Positions 26,932 to 35,167 of a DNA stretch of 64,000 nt are shown piece after piece. Both the position numbers and the translations under genes were made by a program. The notes below the pieces were generated by a model. It made no database searches, was not told the origin of the DNA, and was given only the letters and a program-made list of their open reading frames with translations. Each line of letters opens with the position of its first letter. The stretch's first letter is position 1. Where the stretch lies: the NCBI RefSeq assembly GCF_009857435.1, contig NZ_WWCK01000010.1, positions 1 through 64,000 on the forward strand, given 5' to 3'. This DNA is from Duganella rivi (GTDB lineage: Bacteria > Pseudomonadota > Gammaproteobacteria > Burkholderiales > Burkholderiaceae_D).

Positions 26932-27439
26932 CACATTATTCGCGGTCTCCATGCTGGCCAGCTTGTCCTCGATGGCCATCGCGGGCTCACCAGATGGCTT
27001 ACAGCTGGTGATGGTCGGCACGGCCAAAGCTGCCGCGCAAAAGCCTGCGCTGGATGCTTTTTTTAAACGCTACAACCCTGGTACCACCGATGCCGATTGC
27101 GAGGATACCCAGCTCAACATCAACAGCGTTTACGCTGAGCCAGGTAAAGCGGGCATCAGCCCGGAACTGGCGATCGCCGCCACCACCGACAAGAAGCAGC
27201 GTGCAGCATTAGGCAAGCTGATGTCCAAATTCCGCGATAAAACACATGATCGCGGCTTCGACGGCGCGCTGGTGTACGACGTGCAGAATGACAAAATCCT
27301 GCTGTATGGGATTTCGGCCATGTCTTCCATCAAACAGTACGTGTCCGTGCTGCCTCTGTCCGACCTGCAAAATCCTAAAAAAGCCAATCTGGCAGTATGT
27401 CATGCGCTGGTGCAGTTGCCGGTGCTGGCGGAACCCTGA
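26918..27439 (+). CDS. Exported protein of unknown function
   Basis: The 173-residue product begins with a signal peptide (LFAVSMLASLSSMAIAG, residues 7-23) and should be periplasmic. I do not recognise the family. The mature part holds two cysteines (DADCEDTQ and AVCHALVQ) that could form a disulfide. The gene heads a run of small exported proteins placed after the effector-immunity pair, so an accessory or immunity role in the periplasm is possible but unproved. The start overlaps the end of the immunity remnant. Confidence 0.6.
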   Translation: MKMYSTLFAVSMLASLSSMAIAGSPDGLQLVMVGTAKAAAQKPALDAFFKRYNPGTTDADCEDTQLNINSVYAEPGKAGISPELAIAATTDKKQRAALGKLMSKFRDKTHDRGFDGALVYDVQNDKILLYGISAMSSIKQYVSVLPLSDLQNPKKANLAVCHALVQLPVLAEP

Positions 27440-27468
27440 AACAGCTCAAGCCCTCACCACACCAAACC

Positions 27469-27735
27469 ATGAAGCGATTTCGCTATCTGCTGATTACTGC
27501 GATTTTCGTTTACTGCCTCAGCGTCGCGGTGTCAGCGGAGCAGAAAACCACCGATGCTGAGCAACTCAACAGCGTGCTCAATGTGCGCGATGCTGCTGAA
27601 TACACTTATCCCACCAAGTTCGGCGATGTGCAGTTCGTGCGCGCTGATGGCAATCCCGGTGAGCCCGGCGACAACAGATGGTCCCTGATCCCATTCCCCG
27701 ATTTATCTCTGCCGATGCTCCCCCTCCCCGACTAG
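27469..27735 (+). CDS. Small exported protein of unknown function
   Basis: This 88-residue protein has a signal peptide (YLLITAIFVYCLSVAVSA, about residues 6-23). The mature part is short (TYPTKFGDVQFVRADG) and ends in a Pro/Leu-rich tail (FPDLSLPMLPLPD). I chose the ATG at 27469, 29 bp after the previous stop, because it gives a proper signal peptide; an upstream start would lack one. Its function is unknown. Confidence 0.5.
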   Translation: MKRFRYLLITAIFVYCLSVAVSAEQKTTDAEQLNSVLNVRDAAEYTYPTKFGDVQFVRADGNPGEPGDNRWSLIPFPDLSLPMLPLPD

Positions 27736-27773
27736 ATGAGCTCCAGCAGCCGACACCATAAAACCAAGACATC

Positions 27774-28565
27774 ATGAAGCGAACCATACTCTGCTTGTCC
27801 TTTCTGATTAATCTGTCCACGGTCTTTGCACACGAATGCCCCAGTAAGCCATGCGGCAACACTGCCACCGGCGAAGATCCACAACGACTGCGTGCTCGTG
27901 AAGGAGCGGCCGGTACCGACGCTATCCGTGCCGGCGCTGACGATCAGCAGCGCTGGTCATCGATCCGGCTGAATTCCGATTCCACCAAGCCGGAGCGGCT
28001 CAAACTCGTCGTCGTGAAATCTGCAGGCTTCGAGATGCGCCTCGATCCGCAGCTAGGGCAGCTAACCTTCGGCACGCCAGTCGTGCGACACACTTTCGCG
28101 ATTGCCTCCCCGCGCGGCGACAGAACTTCGGTGTGCCCCGAGTATTCGCTGCAGATTGTCGAGGCGTCCGCCGCCCATGCGTTGGCGCGCATGGTCTGTC
28201 TACAGGCGGAATATGCGCCTGCCCGCTATCACATGGGTGTCGATTACTATCTTTACGATGTAGATACCGGCGTGATGCGAAACATTTGGCGAGCGGCGGT
28301 CAGTGATAAGAATGGACGCATGCCTGACGCCAACCCGAAGCCCTCGCTGCAAGTGATACCGAATGGCTATCAATTGGACTGGTCCGGCGCGCCGCAGGGC
28401 CGTGGCAAAGACTCCACCACCACGCTGCACAACAGATTCACGCGCACCTCCGCCAAGAACGGCCAGCAAACACTGCTTTGCACCAATCTGAGCGTGCCAA
28501 AGGGCCAAGGCGTGGAAGACGAAATGTGCGAAGGCGGCATACTGCCGCGCGTGGTGAACAAATGA
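27774..28565 (+). CDS. Exported protein of unknown function
   Basis: The 263-residue product has a short signal peptide (MKRTILCLSFLINLSTVFA, residues 1-19). The mature protein has several cysteines and a beta-rich look (LKLVVVKSAGFEMRLDP, GVDYYLYDVDTGVMRNIW). I cannot assign a family. The stop overlaps the next start as ATGA, so the two are coupled. By position it belongs with the group of exported proteins behind the effector-immunity pair. Confidence 0.6.
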   Translation: MKRTILCLSFLINLSTVFAHECPSKPCGNTATGEDPQRLRAREGAAGTDAIRAGADDQQRWSSIRLNSDSTKPERLKLVVVKSAGFEMRLDPQLGQLTFGTPVVRHTFAIASPRGDRTSVCPEYSLQIVEASAAHALARMVCLQAEYAPARYHMGVDYYLYDVDTGVMRNIWRAAVSDKNGRMPDANPKPSLQVIPNGYQLDWSGAPQGRGKDSTTTLHNRFTRTSAKNGQQTLLCTNLSVPKGQGVEDEMCEGGILPRVVNK

Positions 28566-29089
28566 TCGCCCGCATTTTGTTGCCGATCATTGCCGCAAGC
28601 AGCGTCGCGCAGGCAGCGGATGTCACGCCCATGCACCAGGGCTTGCACCAGTGGCCAGCGCTCGGCGGCAAGTTGATGCTGGTGGTAGGTACGTACCAGG
28701 ATACTGTCGCTTATCGCCGCAGCTATACCTTCTATTTCAAGGAGGCCAAGGACGAGACCTGGTACCAGGCCCCGGTGTTTAACAAGAAGGGCTTGCCGGA
28801 GACGGAGTGGAATAGCGCGTCCGGCGGCGAGACCACGCTGGCCGACGGCGTAGTCGCCGCCCGACCGGATGGCGTCTACTTCATTACCGCTGACAAGAAG
28901 GCGGATCGCGGCTACGCGGAGAGAGGCGATATCACGGTAACCTGGAACAAACTCGTCACCGACGATAAGGACTACCCTGACGGCCCAACATATTTGTTCA
29001 AGCCCAGCTTTACGCGCAGTTATCCGAAGTCATCGTTGACCGTGGAGGCGGTGCTGGCGCGCGAGCTTAAAGCGGAGCCCAAGAAATGA
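28562..29089 (+). CDS. Exported protein of unknown function
   Basis: This 175-residue product begins with a signal peptide (MIARILLPIIAASSVAQA, residues 1-18). The mature part is beta-rich (KLMLVVGTYQDTVAYRRSYTF) and carries no motif I can name. The start at 28562 overlaps the previous stop (ATGA). The end overlaps a further ATG at 29086 in the same way, which helps interpret the damaged gene that follows. Confidence 0.6.
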   Translation: MIARILLPIIAASSVAQAADVTPMHQGLHQWPALGGKLMLVVGTYQDTVAYRRSYTFYFKEAKDETWYQAPVFNKKGLPETEWNSASGGETTLADGVVAARPDGVYFITADKKADRGYAERGDITVTWNKLVTDDKDYPDGPTYLFKPSFTRSYPKSSLTVEAVLARELKAEPKK

Positions 29090-29141
29090 GCGCTGTCGAT
29101 GCGGCCTATCTCGCAGCCCAGCAGATCGTGGTAAAGGCGAC

Positions 29142-29648
29142 TTGGTCAGCGCGCAGCGTGTCATCGACAAGGGTGGCGAGCACGTGCTGGTATTGAGCCG
29201 GAAGTCGGGGCTGTCGCCGTCTAAGCCGGCCGAACGCGAGGAATATCACGAGCTGAAGGCCGTGTATTACGGGCGCAAGGACGGACGCTGGAAAACCGAG
29301 TGGACCGTGCACGATATGGTGGACTGCCCTACCCTGGATTCAGCCGCGGAATTCTTCACGAGCGCGGTTAGCGTTACCGACCTGAATGGCGACGGCCGCA
29401 GCGAAGTCACTATTCCCTATCGCCTGTTTTGCGGTGGCGGTATCGACTACTCGACCGTTAAGGTAATCTTGCGCGAAGGCGGGACCAAGCTGGCGATACG
29501 CGGCGAACTGGAAATGTATCAACCCGGCGGCAAGCCTGCCCTGCAAGGTAAGAAGCAATACGATTCAGTGTTGGCCCAGCCGGCCAATAACGCGTATAAA
29601 CAGCACCTGGACGCCGTCTGGGCGCGCATCAGGTTAATCCGACAGTAA
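29142..29648 (+). CDS. M949-like protein, probably frameshifted near its start
   Basis: The readable part (168 residues from a TTG at 29142) contains GGEHVLVLSRKSG, VTDLNGDGRSEVTIPYRL and KLAIRGELEM. That fits the family labelled M949_RS01915-type in annotation, whose function is not known. A better beginning lies at the ATG at 29086, coupled to the previous stop, which reads MSAVDAAYLAAQQIVVK and then falls out of frame. Adding one G to the GG at 29136-29137 would join it to GDLVSAQRVIDKGG, so a single-base deletion is likely. Either the gene is damaged, the sequence has an error, or translation uses the TTG. Confidence 0.5.
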   Translation: MVSAQRVIDKGGEHVLVLSRKSGLSPSKPAEREEYHELKAVYYGRKDGRWKTEWTVHDMVDCPTLDSAAEFFTSAVSVTDLNGDGRSEVTIPYRLFCGGGIDYSTVKVILREGGTKLAIRGELEMYQPGGKPALQGKKQYDSVLAQPANNAYKQHLDAVWARIRLIRQ

Positions 29649-29650
29649 CG

Positions 29651-30385
29651 ATGAACCCAATCACTGATTTGTCGCCATGGCGCCAGCGCCAGGTCGCGAT
29701 GCTGTACCGCTATGCCTCGCTCGATTACATGAAGGCGCTGGACGACATACTCTCGCGGGTTATCGAGGGCCACACCACGCCGGCAATTGAGCAGTCCTTG
29801 GCGGCATCCTACGCGGAAGTCATGTCCTCGCAACAGCGCATGCATAACGATCCCCGGCTATGGGAACGCAAGATGCGCGAGACGCTGACCGAGATGCGCC
29901 AGTTGCTGCGCGAGGATATAAACGCCCGCAGCCGTGGCCGCTATCGGGCCGGAAGCCTCAATCACTTCTTCAAGCAAGTCTGCCATGCCGACAGCTATGA
30001 CGGGTATCGCATGAGTGACGAGTACCACGTCTGCGAACATTTTGTCAGCAAATACAGTGCACCAACCGATAGCATCCTGGTCGAACACCTGCGACAACAG
30101 CCGCCGGATGAGCGCTGGTTCACCCATCACCTCGCGCAACATTTATTGGATCAGCCAGACTTGCCGCAGTTCCGCGTGCGTACCGACATCACCGCCCGCA
30201 GCGGCGAGTCCCCGCCGCGCGCCGGCGTGTATATCCGCCAGGACGATCCAGCCGCCCCGCCGCAATTTGCCTGGCCGGAGAAGGACCGAGGACAACTCGT
30301 AGACAGCGGGGCCGCCAAACCACGGTGCGGCTGGTACTATGTAGAGCTCAAACACTCGCTAATGTCCGGAACCGAACAGCGCTAG
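29651..30385 (+). CDS. Shortened paralogue of the immunity protein
   Basis: The 244-residue product aligns with the intact immunity protein at 25505: LSPWRQRQVAMLYRYASLDYMK at the start and LPQFRVRTDITARSG...AGVYIRQDD...PQFAW in the middle. After that it jumps to GWYYVELKHSLMSGTEQR and stops, so about 55 residues between the FAW and YVE motifs and about 70 C-terminal residues are missing. I read it as an orphan immunity gene undergoing decay. It could still protect against a related toxin. Confidence 0.65.
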   Translation: MNPITDLSPWRQRQVAMLYRYASLDYMKALDDILSRVIEGHTTPAIEQSLAASYAEVMSSQQRMHNDPRLWERKMRETLTEMRQLLREDINARSRGRYRAGSLNHFFKQVCHADSYDGYRMSDEYHVCEHFVSKYSAPTDSILVEHLRQQPPDERWFTHHLAQHLLDQPDLPQFRVRTDITARSGESPPRAGVYIRQDDPAAPPQFAWPEKDRGQLVDSGAAKPRCGWYYVELKHSLMSGTEQR

Positions 30386-30421
30386 CGTTCATTTTCGACC
30401 AGTTCGTGGCTTAAACCGGCG

Positions 30422-30437
30422 TGGCACGGGAGTTGCA
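30422..30437 (+). promoter_or_regulatory. Sigma-54 (RpoN) promoter
   Basis: The sequence TGGCACGGGAGTTGCA matches the sigma-54 -24/-12 consensus TGGCAC-N5-TTGCA exactly, with GG and GC ten bases apart. It ends 34 bp before the start codon of the HAF-repeat gene and points towards it. A GGAGG ribosome site lies between (around 30460). Confidence 0.8.
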
Positions 30438-30471
30438 CTGAGCACTGCATTCACACTGCGGAGGTCACCAC

Positions 30472-31509
30472 ATGGCGGAACTTACACTGGGCGCGCGCGG
30501 CACGGAACAGAGCATCGCGGTCGATATCAATGCGCGCGGGCAGATGGCCGGCATTATCGAGCAGGACAATGGCCGCCAGCGCGCCATCCTGTACGATAAG
30601 CGCCCTATCGAACTCGGCACGCTGGGCGGCAGCGACGGCTTCACCCGCGATATCAACAATGAAGGTGACGTGGTCGGCACGGCGCAAAACGCCAACGGCT
30701 ACTGGCGCGCTTTCGTGGTTCGCCATGGCGAGCGCATGCAGGATCTCGGCACGCTGGGCGGCAACAGCAGCTACGGTGCCGCCATCAACGACAAGGGCCA
30801 GGTGGCCGGCTTTGCCGATACCAGCGACGGCTATTACCGCGCCTTCCTCAGCGACGGCGAGCATGCCCCGCGCGACCTCGGCACGCTGGGTGGCAAGATC
30901 AGCTACGCAGCCGGCATCAATCACCACGGCGACGTGGTCGGCACTGCCGCCCTGCCCGACGGCTACCGCCACGCTTTCCTGTACAAGGCCGGCGCCAGCA
31001 TGCAGGACATCGGCACCCTGGGTGGCCGCTCCAGCAGCGCCAGCGCCATCAACGATAAGGGGGTGATCGTTGGTGCCTCGGAGACGGCGGATCGCCGCTG
31101 GCACGCGTTCGCCTGGGAGCAAGGCAAGATGAGCGACCTGGGCGCGCTGATCGGCTACGGCGACAGCTTTGCCACCGCCGTCAACAATGCCGGCCACGTG
31201 GTGGGCAGCATCCGCGTCGGCGATGAGCGGCGCTCGTTTGTCTACCGCGACGGCAGGATGATTGTGCATGCGGGCGGCCACGGGCTGTACCTGGTGAATG
31301 CCATCAACAACAATGAACTGGTGATCGGCGCGCGCAGCGCCAGCAACAAGTTCTATGCTTCAACCATGGTATCAAACCAGGCGCCGGTGGAAGATCATGG
31401 CGCCCAGGATTTGCTGACCGCCATTGCGCTGGTGCTGATCACCACGGTGGGCGTGGTGGTGTACAAGCGCCGCTATCGGGGTATCAGCTTGCCAGCCAGC
31501 CCCGTGTAG
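30472..31509 (+). CDS. HAF-repeat protein with C-terminal membrane anchor
   Basis: The 345-residue protein is built from about six repeats of 42-44 residues with the pattern LGTLGG...AxxINxxGxVVGxAxxxxGxxxAFxxxxG, the HAF repeat of predicted extracellular proteins. Residues 315-332 (LLTAIALVLITTVGVVVY) form a membrane helix followed by KRRYRG, much like a sorting signal but without the PEP motif. There is no N-terminal signal peptide: the protein begins directly with repeat material, and the GGAGG ribosome site at the proper distance supports this start. How it would be exported is unclear. It is probably expressed from the sigma-54 promoter just upstream. Confidence 0.75.
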   Translation: MAELTLGARGTEQSIAVDINARGQMAGIIEQDNGRQRAILYDKRPIELGTLGGSDGFTRDINNEGDVVGTAQNANGYWRAFVVRHGERMQDLGTLGGNSSYGAAINDKGQVAGFADTSDGYYRAFLSDGEHAPRDLGTLGGKISYAAGINHHGDVVGTAALPDGYRHAFLYKAGASMQDIGTLGGRSSSASAINDKGVIVGASETADRRWHAFAWEQGKMSDLGALIGYGDSFATAVNNAGHVVGSIRVGDERRSFVYRDGRMIVHAGGHGLYLVNAINNNELVIGARSASNKFYASTMVSNQAPVEDHGAQDLLTAIALVLITTVGVVVYKRRYRGISLPASPV

Positions 31510-31586
31510 CACTTTTGTGCGACAGACAAGAACTTCCGTGAGTGGGATAGTGTCGTCCTCATAACATTCACACACGGGAGTCCCTG

Positions 31587-32153
31587 ATGAACACCATCCT
31601 GCGCCGCATCGCCTGCGCCGCTGCCCTGCTGGCCGCCGGCGCCGCCAACGCCACCACCTATAACTTCAGCTACACCTTTTCCTACAATTCCCTCTTCGGT
31701 AACGATGTCGTCACCGGCAGCTTCGACGGCACGGCCAATGGCAACCTGATTACCAACCTGTCCAACGTCAAGGTGTACCGCAAGGGCGTTGCCTTCGACG
31801 GCGGCAACGATCTGAAAATTTTCAGCTGGAATGAGAATATCAATGCAGTGAGCGGCGGCGCAGTGGCGTCCTTCGACGGACTCGCCAACAACTTCCTGTT
31901 CAGCAGCAGTAGCTCGACCCCAGGCGGCGGCTGGTATAACGGCGAGACCTACGGCATGTATTCGTACAGCCCCGGCTGGGATCCATCCAAGGCCTACGTG
32001 CAGGGCGGCGGCGGCTACGCCCGCGCCGATACCACCAACTATTCGGCCGCCCGCTGGTCTGTCACAGCCGTACCGGAGCCAGCCACCTACGCCATGCTGC
32101 TCGGCGGCCTGGGGCTGGTAGGCGTAGCGGCCCGCCGCCGCAAGGCTGTCTAA
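31587..32153 (+). CDS. PEP-CTERM sorting-domain surface protein
   Basis: This 188-residue protein has a signal peptide (residues 1-22, ending ANA) and a C-terminal PEP-CTERM tag: VPEPATYAMLLGGLGLVG followed by RRRK. The exosortase EpsH/XrtA family recognises the tag and places such proteins on the surface, often with exopolysaccharide. The middle is rich in Ser, Gly, Asn and Tyr and has no recognised domain. A good ribosome site (GGGAG) precedes the ATG. No exosortase gene is in the window. Confidence 0.85.
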   Translation: MNTILRRIACAAALLAAGAANATTYNFSYTFSYNSLFGNDVVTGSFDGTANGNLITNLSNVKVYRKGVAFDGGNDLKIFSWNENINAVSGGAVASFDGLANNFLFSSSSSTPGGGWYNGETYGMYSYSPGWDPSKAYVQGGGGYARADTTNYSAARWSVTAVPEPATYAMLLGGLGLVGVAARRRKAV

Positions 32154-32154
32154 A

Positions 32155-32805
<651 letters not shown>

Positions 32806-32822
32806 AGTAATCTCCGATATTC

Positions 32823-33524
32823 TTAGTTGGCGGCGCGCACGGTGCGCTGCTCGATGCGTTTTTCCGGCGTGGCGTTGACCACGATGCGATGCACGAAGAT
32901 GCTCGGCAGGTGTACCTGGTCCGGGTCGATCTCGCCGGTTTCCACCAGCTGCTCGACTTCGACGATGCAAATCTTGCCGGCCATGGCCGCATTCGGGTTG
33001 AAGTTGCGCGCGGTTTTGCGGAACACCAGGTTGCCGGCCTTGTCGGCCTTCCAGGCCTTGACCAGCGCCACGTCGGCCACCAGGCTGCGTTCCATCACGT
33101 ATTGCTCGCCGTCGAATTCGCGGATTTCCTTGCCGTCGGCAACGATGGTGCCGACGCCGGTCTTGGTGAAGAAGGCCGGGATACCGGCGCCGCCGGCGCG
33201 CAGCTTCTCCGCCAGGGTGCCTTGCGGCGTGAATTCCAGTTCCAGCTCGCCGGCCAGGTACTGGCGCGCGAACTCTTTATTTTCGCCCACGTAGGAGGCG
33301 ATCATCTTCTTGATCTGGCGGGTTTCCAGCAACTGGCCGAGGCCGAAGCCGTCGACGCCGGCGTTGTTGGAGATGGCGGTCAAGCCGGTGACGCCGGAAT
33401 CGCGCAGCGCGCCGATCAGCGCCTCGGGAATGCCGCACAGGCCGAAGCCGCCGACGGCAATGGTTTGCCCGCTTTGAACCACGCCGGCCAAGGCGCTGGC
33501 CGCGTCTGGAAAGATTTTATTCAT
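32823..33524 (-). CDS. scoA: 3-oxoacid CoA-transferase subunit A
   Basis: Subunit A (233 residues) of the CoA-transferase. The [13 protein letters not shown] segment (about 25-37) is the CoA-binding glycine loop, and [19 protein letters not shown] is the second hallmark. It is the first gene of the two-gene operon scoA-scoB. It acts in ketone-body or short-chain acid use. A PAS-LuxR regulator lies divergently upstream, 128 bp away, and might control it. Confidence 0.94.
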   Translation of the reverse strand: MNKIFPDAASALAGVVQSGQTIAVGGFGLCGIPEALIGALRDSGVTGLTAISNNAGVDGFGLGQLLETRQIKKMIASYVGENKEFARQYLAGELELEFTPQGTLAEKLRAGGAGIPAFFTKTGVGTIVADGKEIREFDGEQYVMERSLVADVALVKAWKADKAGNLVFRKTARNFNPNAAMAGKICIVEVEQLVETGEIDPDQVHLPSIFVHRIVVNATPEKRIEQRTVRAAN

Positions 33525-33652
33525 ATACGTCCCTTGTTTGATTTATGTTGCGTGTGCCTTGCCAACGTTATTAAATGCGTTAGTAAAGCGGCGATCCAGC
33601 ATAGAATACGCACATCAAAAGTTCAATACCGTAGAAATACCTGCCAGAACAT

Positions 33653-34216
33653 ATGAGCGTTCAGCCTGCCATTATTGATTACGAATCCATCTTCCTGCAC
33701 GCGCCGGTCGGCATGTGCATTTCCGAGAATCGCATCATCCAGTCCTGCAACGAGGCGCTGGCCGAGATGTTCGGCTACAGCCGCGCCCAGCTCGACGGCC
33801 TGTCTTTCCTCGCCCTGTACCCGACCATGGACGAGTTCCTGCGCACCGGCGACCGCATCATCCCCATCATGAACGCCAAGGGCCGCTACTCGGACGAACG
33901 CATCATGCGGCGCGCCGACGGCGAGCTGTTCTGGTGCCACGTCACCGGCCACGCCATGAAGTCCAGCGAGCCGCTCGGCCCCGGCATCTGGACGTTCGAG
34001 GATGTCAGCGAAAAACGCCCCGTCACCGCCGAGCTGACGCCGCGCGAGCGCGAGATCGCCGCCCTGCTGGTGGAAGGCAAGACCAGCAAAACCATCGCCC
34101 GCCAGGTCGACCTCAGCCCGCGCACGGTGGAAATGCACCGCGCCAAGCTGATGCGTAAATTCTCGGCCGCCACCTCGTCGGAGCTGGTTCACAAGCTGGT
34201 CGGCGTGCAGCTGTGA
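33653..34216 (+). CDS. PAS-domain LuxR-type transcription regulator
   Basis: This 187-residue protein has an N-terminal PAS domain (about 8-118; EALAEMFGYSRAQLDGLSF is typical) and a LuxR/FixJ-type helix-turn-helix (about 124-180; LTPREREIAALLVEGKTSK, then SPRTVEMHRAKLM). It lacks a phosphorylatable receiver domain, so it probably senses a ligand or redox state through the PAS domain. It is divergent from scoA. Its stop directly abuts the stop of the converging dehydrogenase gene. Confidence 0.88.
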   Translation: MSVQPAIIDYESIFLHAPVGMCISENRIIQSCNEALAEMFGYSRAQLDGLSFLALYPTMDEFLRTGDRIIPIMNAKGRYSDERIMRRADGELFWCHVTGHAMKSSEPLGPGIWTFEDVSEKRPVTAELTPREREIAALLVEGKTSKTIARQVDLSPRTVEMHRAKLMRKFSAATSSELVHKLVGVQL

Positions 34217-34993
34217 TTACATCGCGGTCATGCCATCGTCGGCGGAAATGACGGCGCCGTTGATGAAGTTGGAGTCCTCGCCGGCCAGCAGCAACAGCAG
34301 GCCGTCGAGGTCTTCCGGCTTGCCCGGACGCTTGCGCGGCAGCATCTCGATCAGCTTCTGGCCCTGCTCGGTGGCGAAGTATTCCTCGTTGATCTCGGTC
34401 GAAATATAGCCGGGGCAAATGGCGTTGGTATTGATGCCGTACTTGCCCCACTCCACCGCCATGGCCTTGGTCATCTGCACCACGCCGGCCTTGCTCATGC
34501 AATACACGCCGATCTGCGGCAGCACCCGCAAACCGGCCACCGAGGCGATGTTGATGATGCGGTGCTTTTTAGATGGATCGCCCTTGACGCGCGCAATCAT
34601 GCGCTTGGCGGTCTCCTGCGCCACGAAAAAAGCGCCGCGCAGATTGGTGTCCATCACGAAGTTGTAGTCCTCGGGCGTGACATCGACCAGCCGCTGGGTG
34701 GTCGACACGCCGGAGTTGTTGACGAGGATGTCGATCGGCCCCGCTTCGGTCTCGGCGTGGGCAATGGCCGACTTGATGCTGGCGTAATCCGTCACATCCA
34801 AACTGACTACGTGGGCCGCGCCGCCGTCGGCTTCAATCTCGGCGCGCAGTTCCTTCAGGCGCTCGGTGCGGCGCGAAGCCAGTACCACTTGCGCCCCCGC
34901 CTGGGCCAGGACTTTGGCAAACCGGGCTCCGAGACCGCTGGAGGCGCCGGTGATCAGCGCAATTTTTCCCTCAAAGTTAACTTCTATGCCCAC
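34217..34993 (-). CDS. Short-chain dehydrogenase/reductase (SDR family)
   Basis: The 258-residue classical SDR has the NAD(P)-binding motif TGASSGLG (residues 16-23), the structural NNSG motif, the catalytic Ser of INIASVAG, and YxxxK as YCMSK. The substrate is not visible from sequence. Nearby CoA-transferase and ETF-QO genes make a hydroxyacyl substrate plausible, as does similarity to acetoacetyl-CoA-reductase-like enzymes. A quinone or sugar alcohol cannot be excluded. Confidence 0.88.
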   Translation of the reverse strand: MGIEVNFEGKIALITGASSGLGARFAKVLAQAGAQVVLASRRTERLKELRAEIEADGGAAHVVSLDVTDYASIKSAIAHAETEAGPIDILVNNSGVSTTQRLVDVTPEDYNFVMDTNLRGAFFVAQETAKRMIARVKGDPSKKHRIINIASVAGLRVLPQIGVYCMSKAGVVQMTKAMAVEWGKYGINTNAICPGYISTEINEEYFATEQGQKLIEMLPRKRPGKPEDLDGLLLLLAGEDSNFINGAVISADDGMTAM

Positions 34994-35167
34994 GGGCGAC
35001 TCCTAGTGTTGGTGATAATAGCTGTCTAATCGTAATCATTACACAAATCGCCAGGATTAGATTGCGGTGTCTAATAATGTCGCGGAAAATGGCAGCAATC
35101 CGACGGAAAAAGAAGCACGTTCGTGCTAAAATTTTTAAATTCACCACAATCACTATAACAACAGACC
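34994..35167. promoter_or_regulatory. Divergent promoter region with repeated TCTAAT motifs
   Basis: This 174-bp AT-rich gap lies between the SDR gene (-) and the ETF-QO gene (+). It holds tctaatc at 35025-35031 and its exact reverse complement gattaga at 35055-35061, plus a third TCTAAT near 35080. A small perfect hairpin agcacg-tt-cgtgct (35114-35127) is followed by an A/T stretch. The motifs could be an operator. No regulator gene is beside them. Confidence 0.35.

Noticed and set aside
23892-30400. Insertion sequence or integrase explaining the low-GC accessory part
   Set aside because: No transposase, integrase, terminal inverted repeats or attachment-site duplication was found; transfer is suggested only by composition and gene content.
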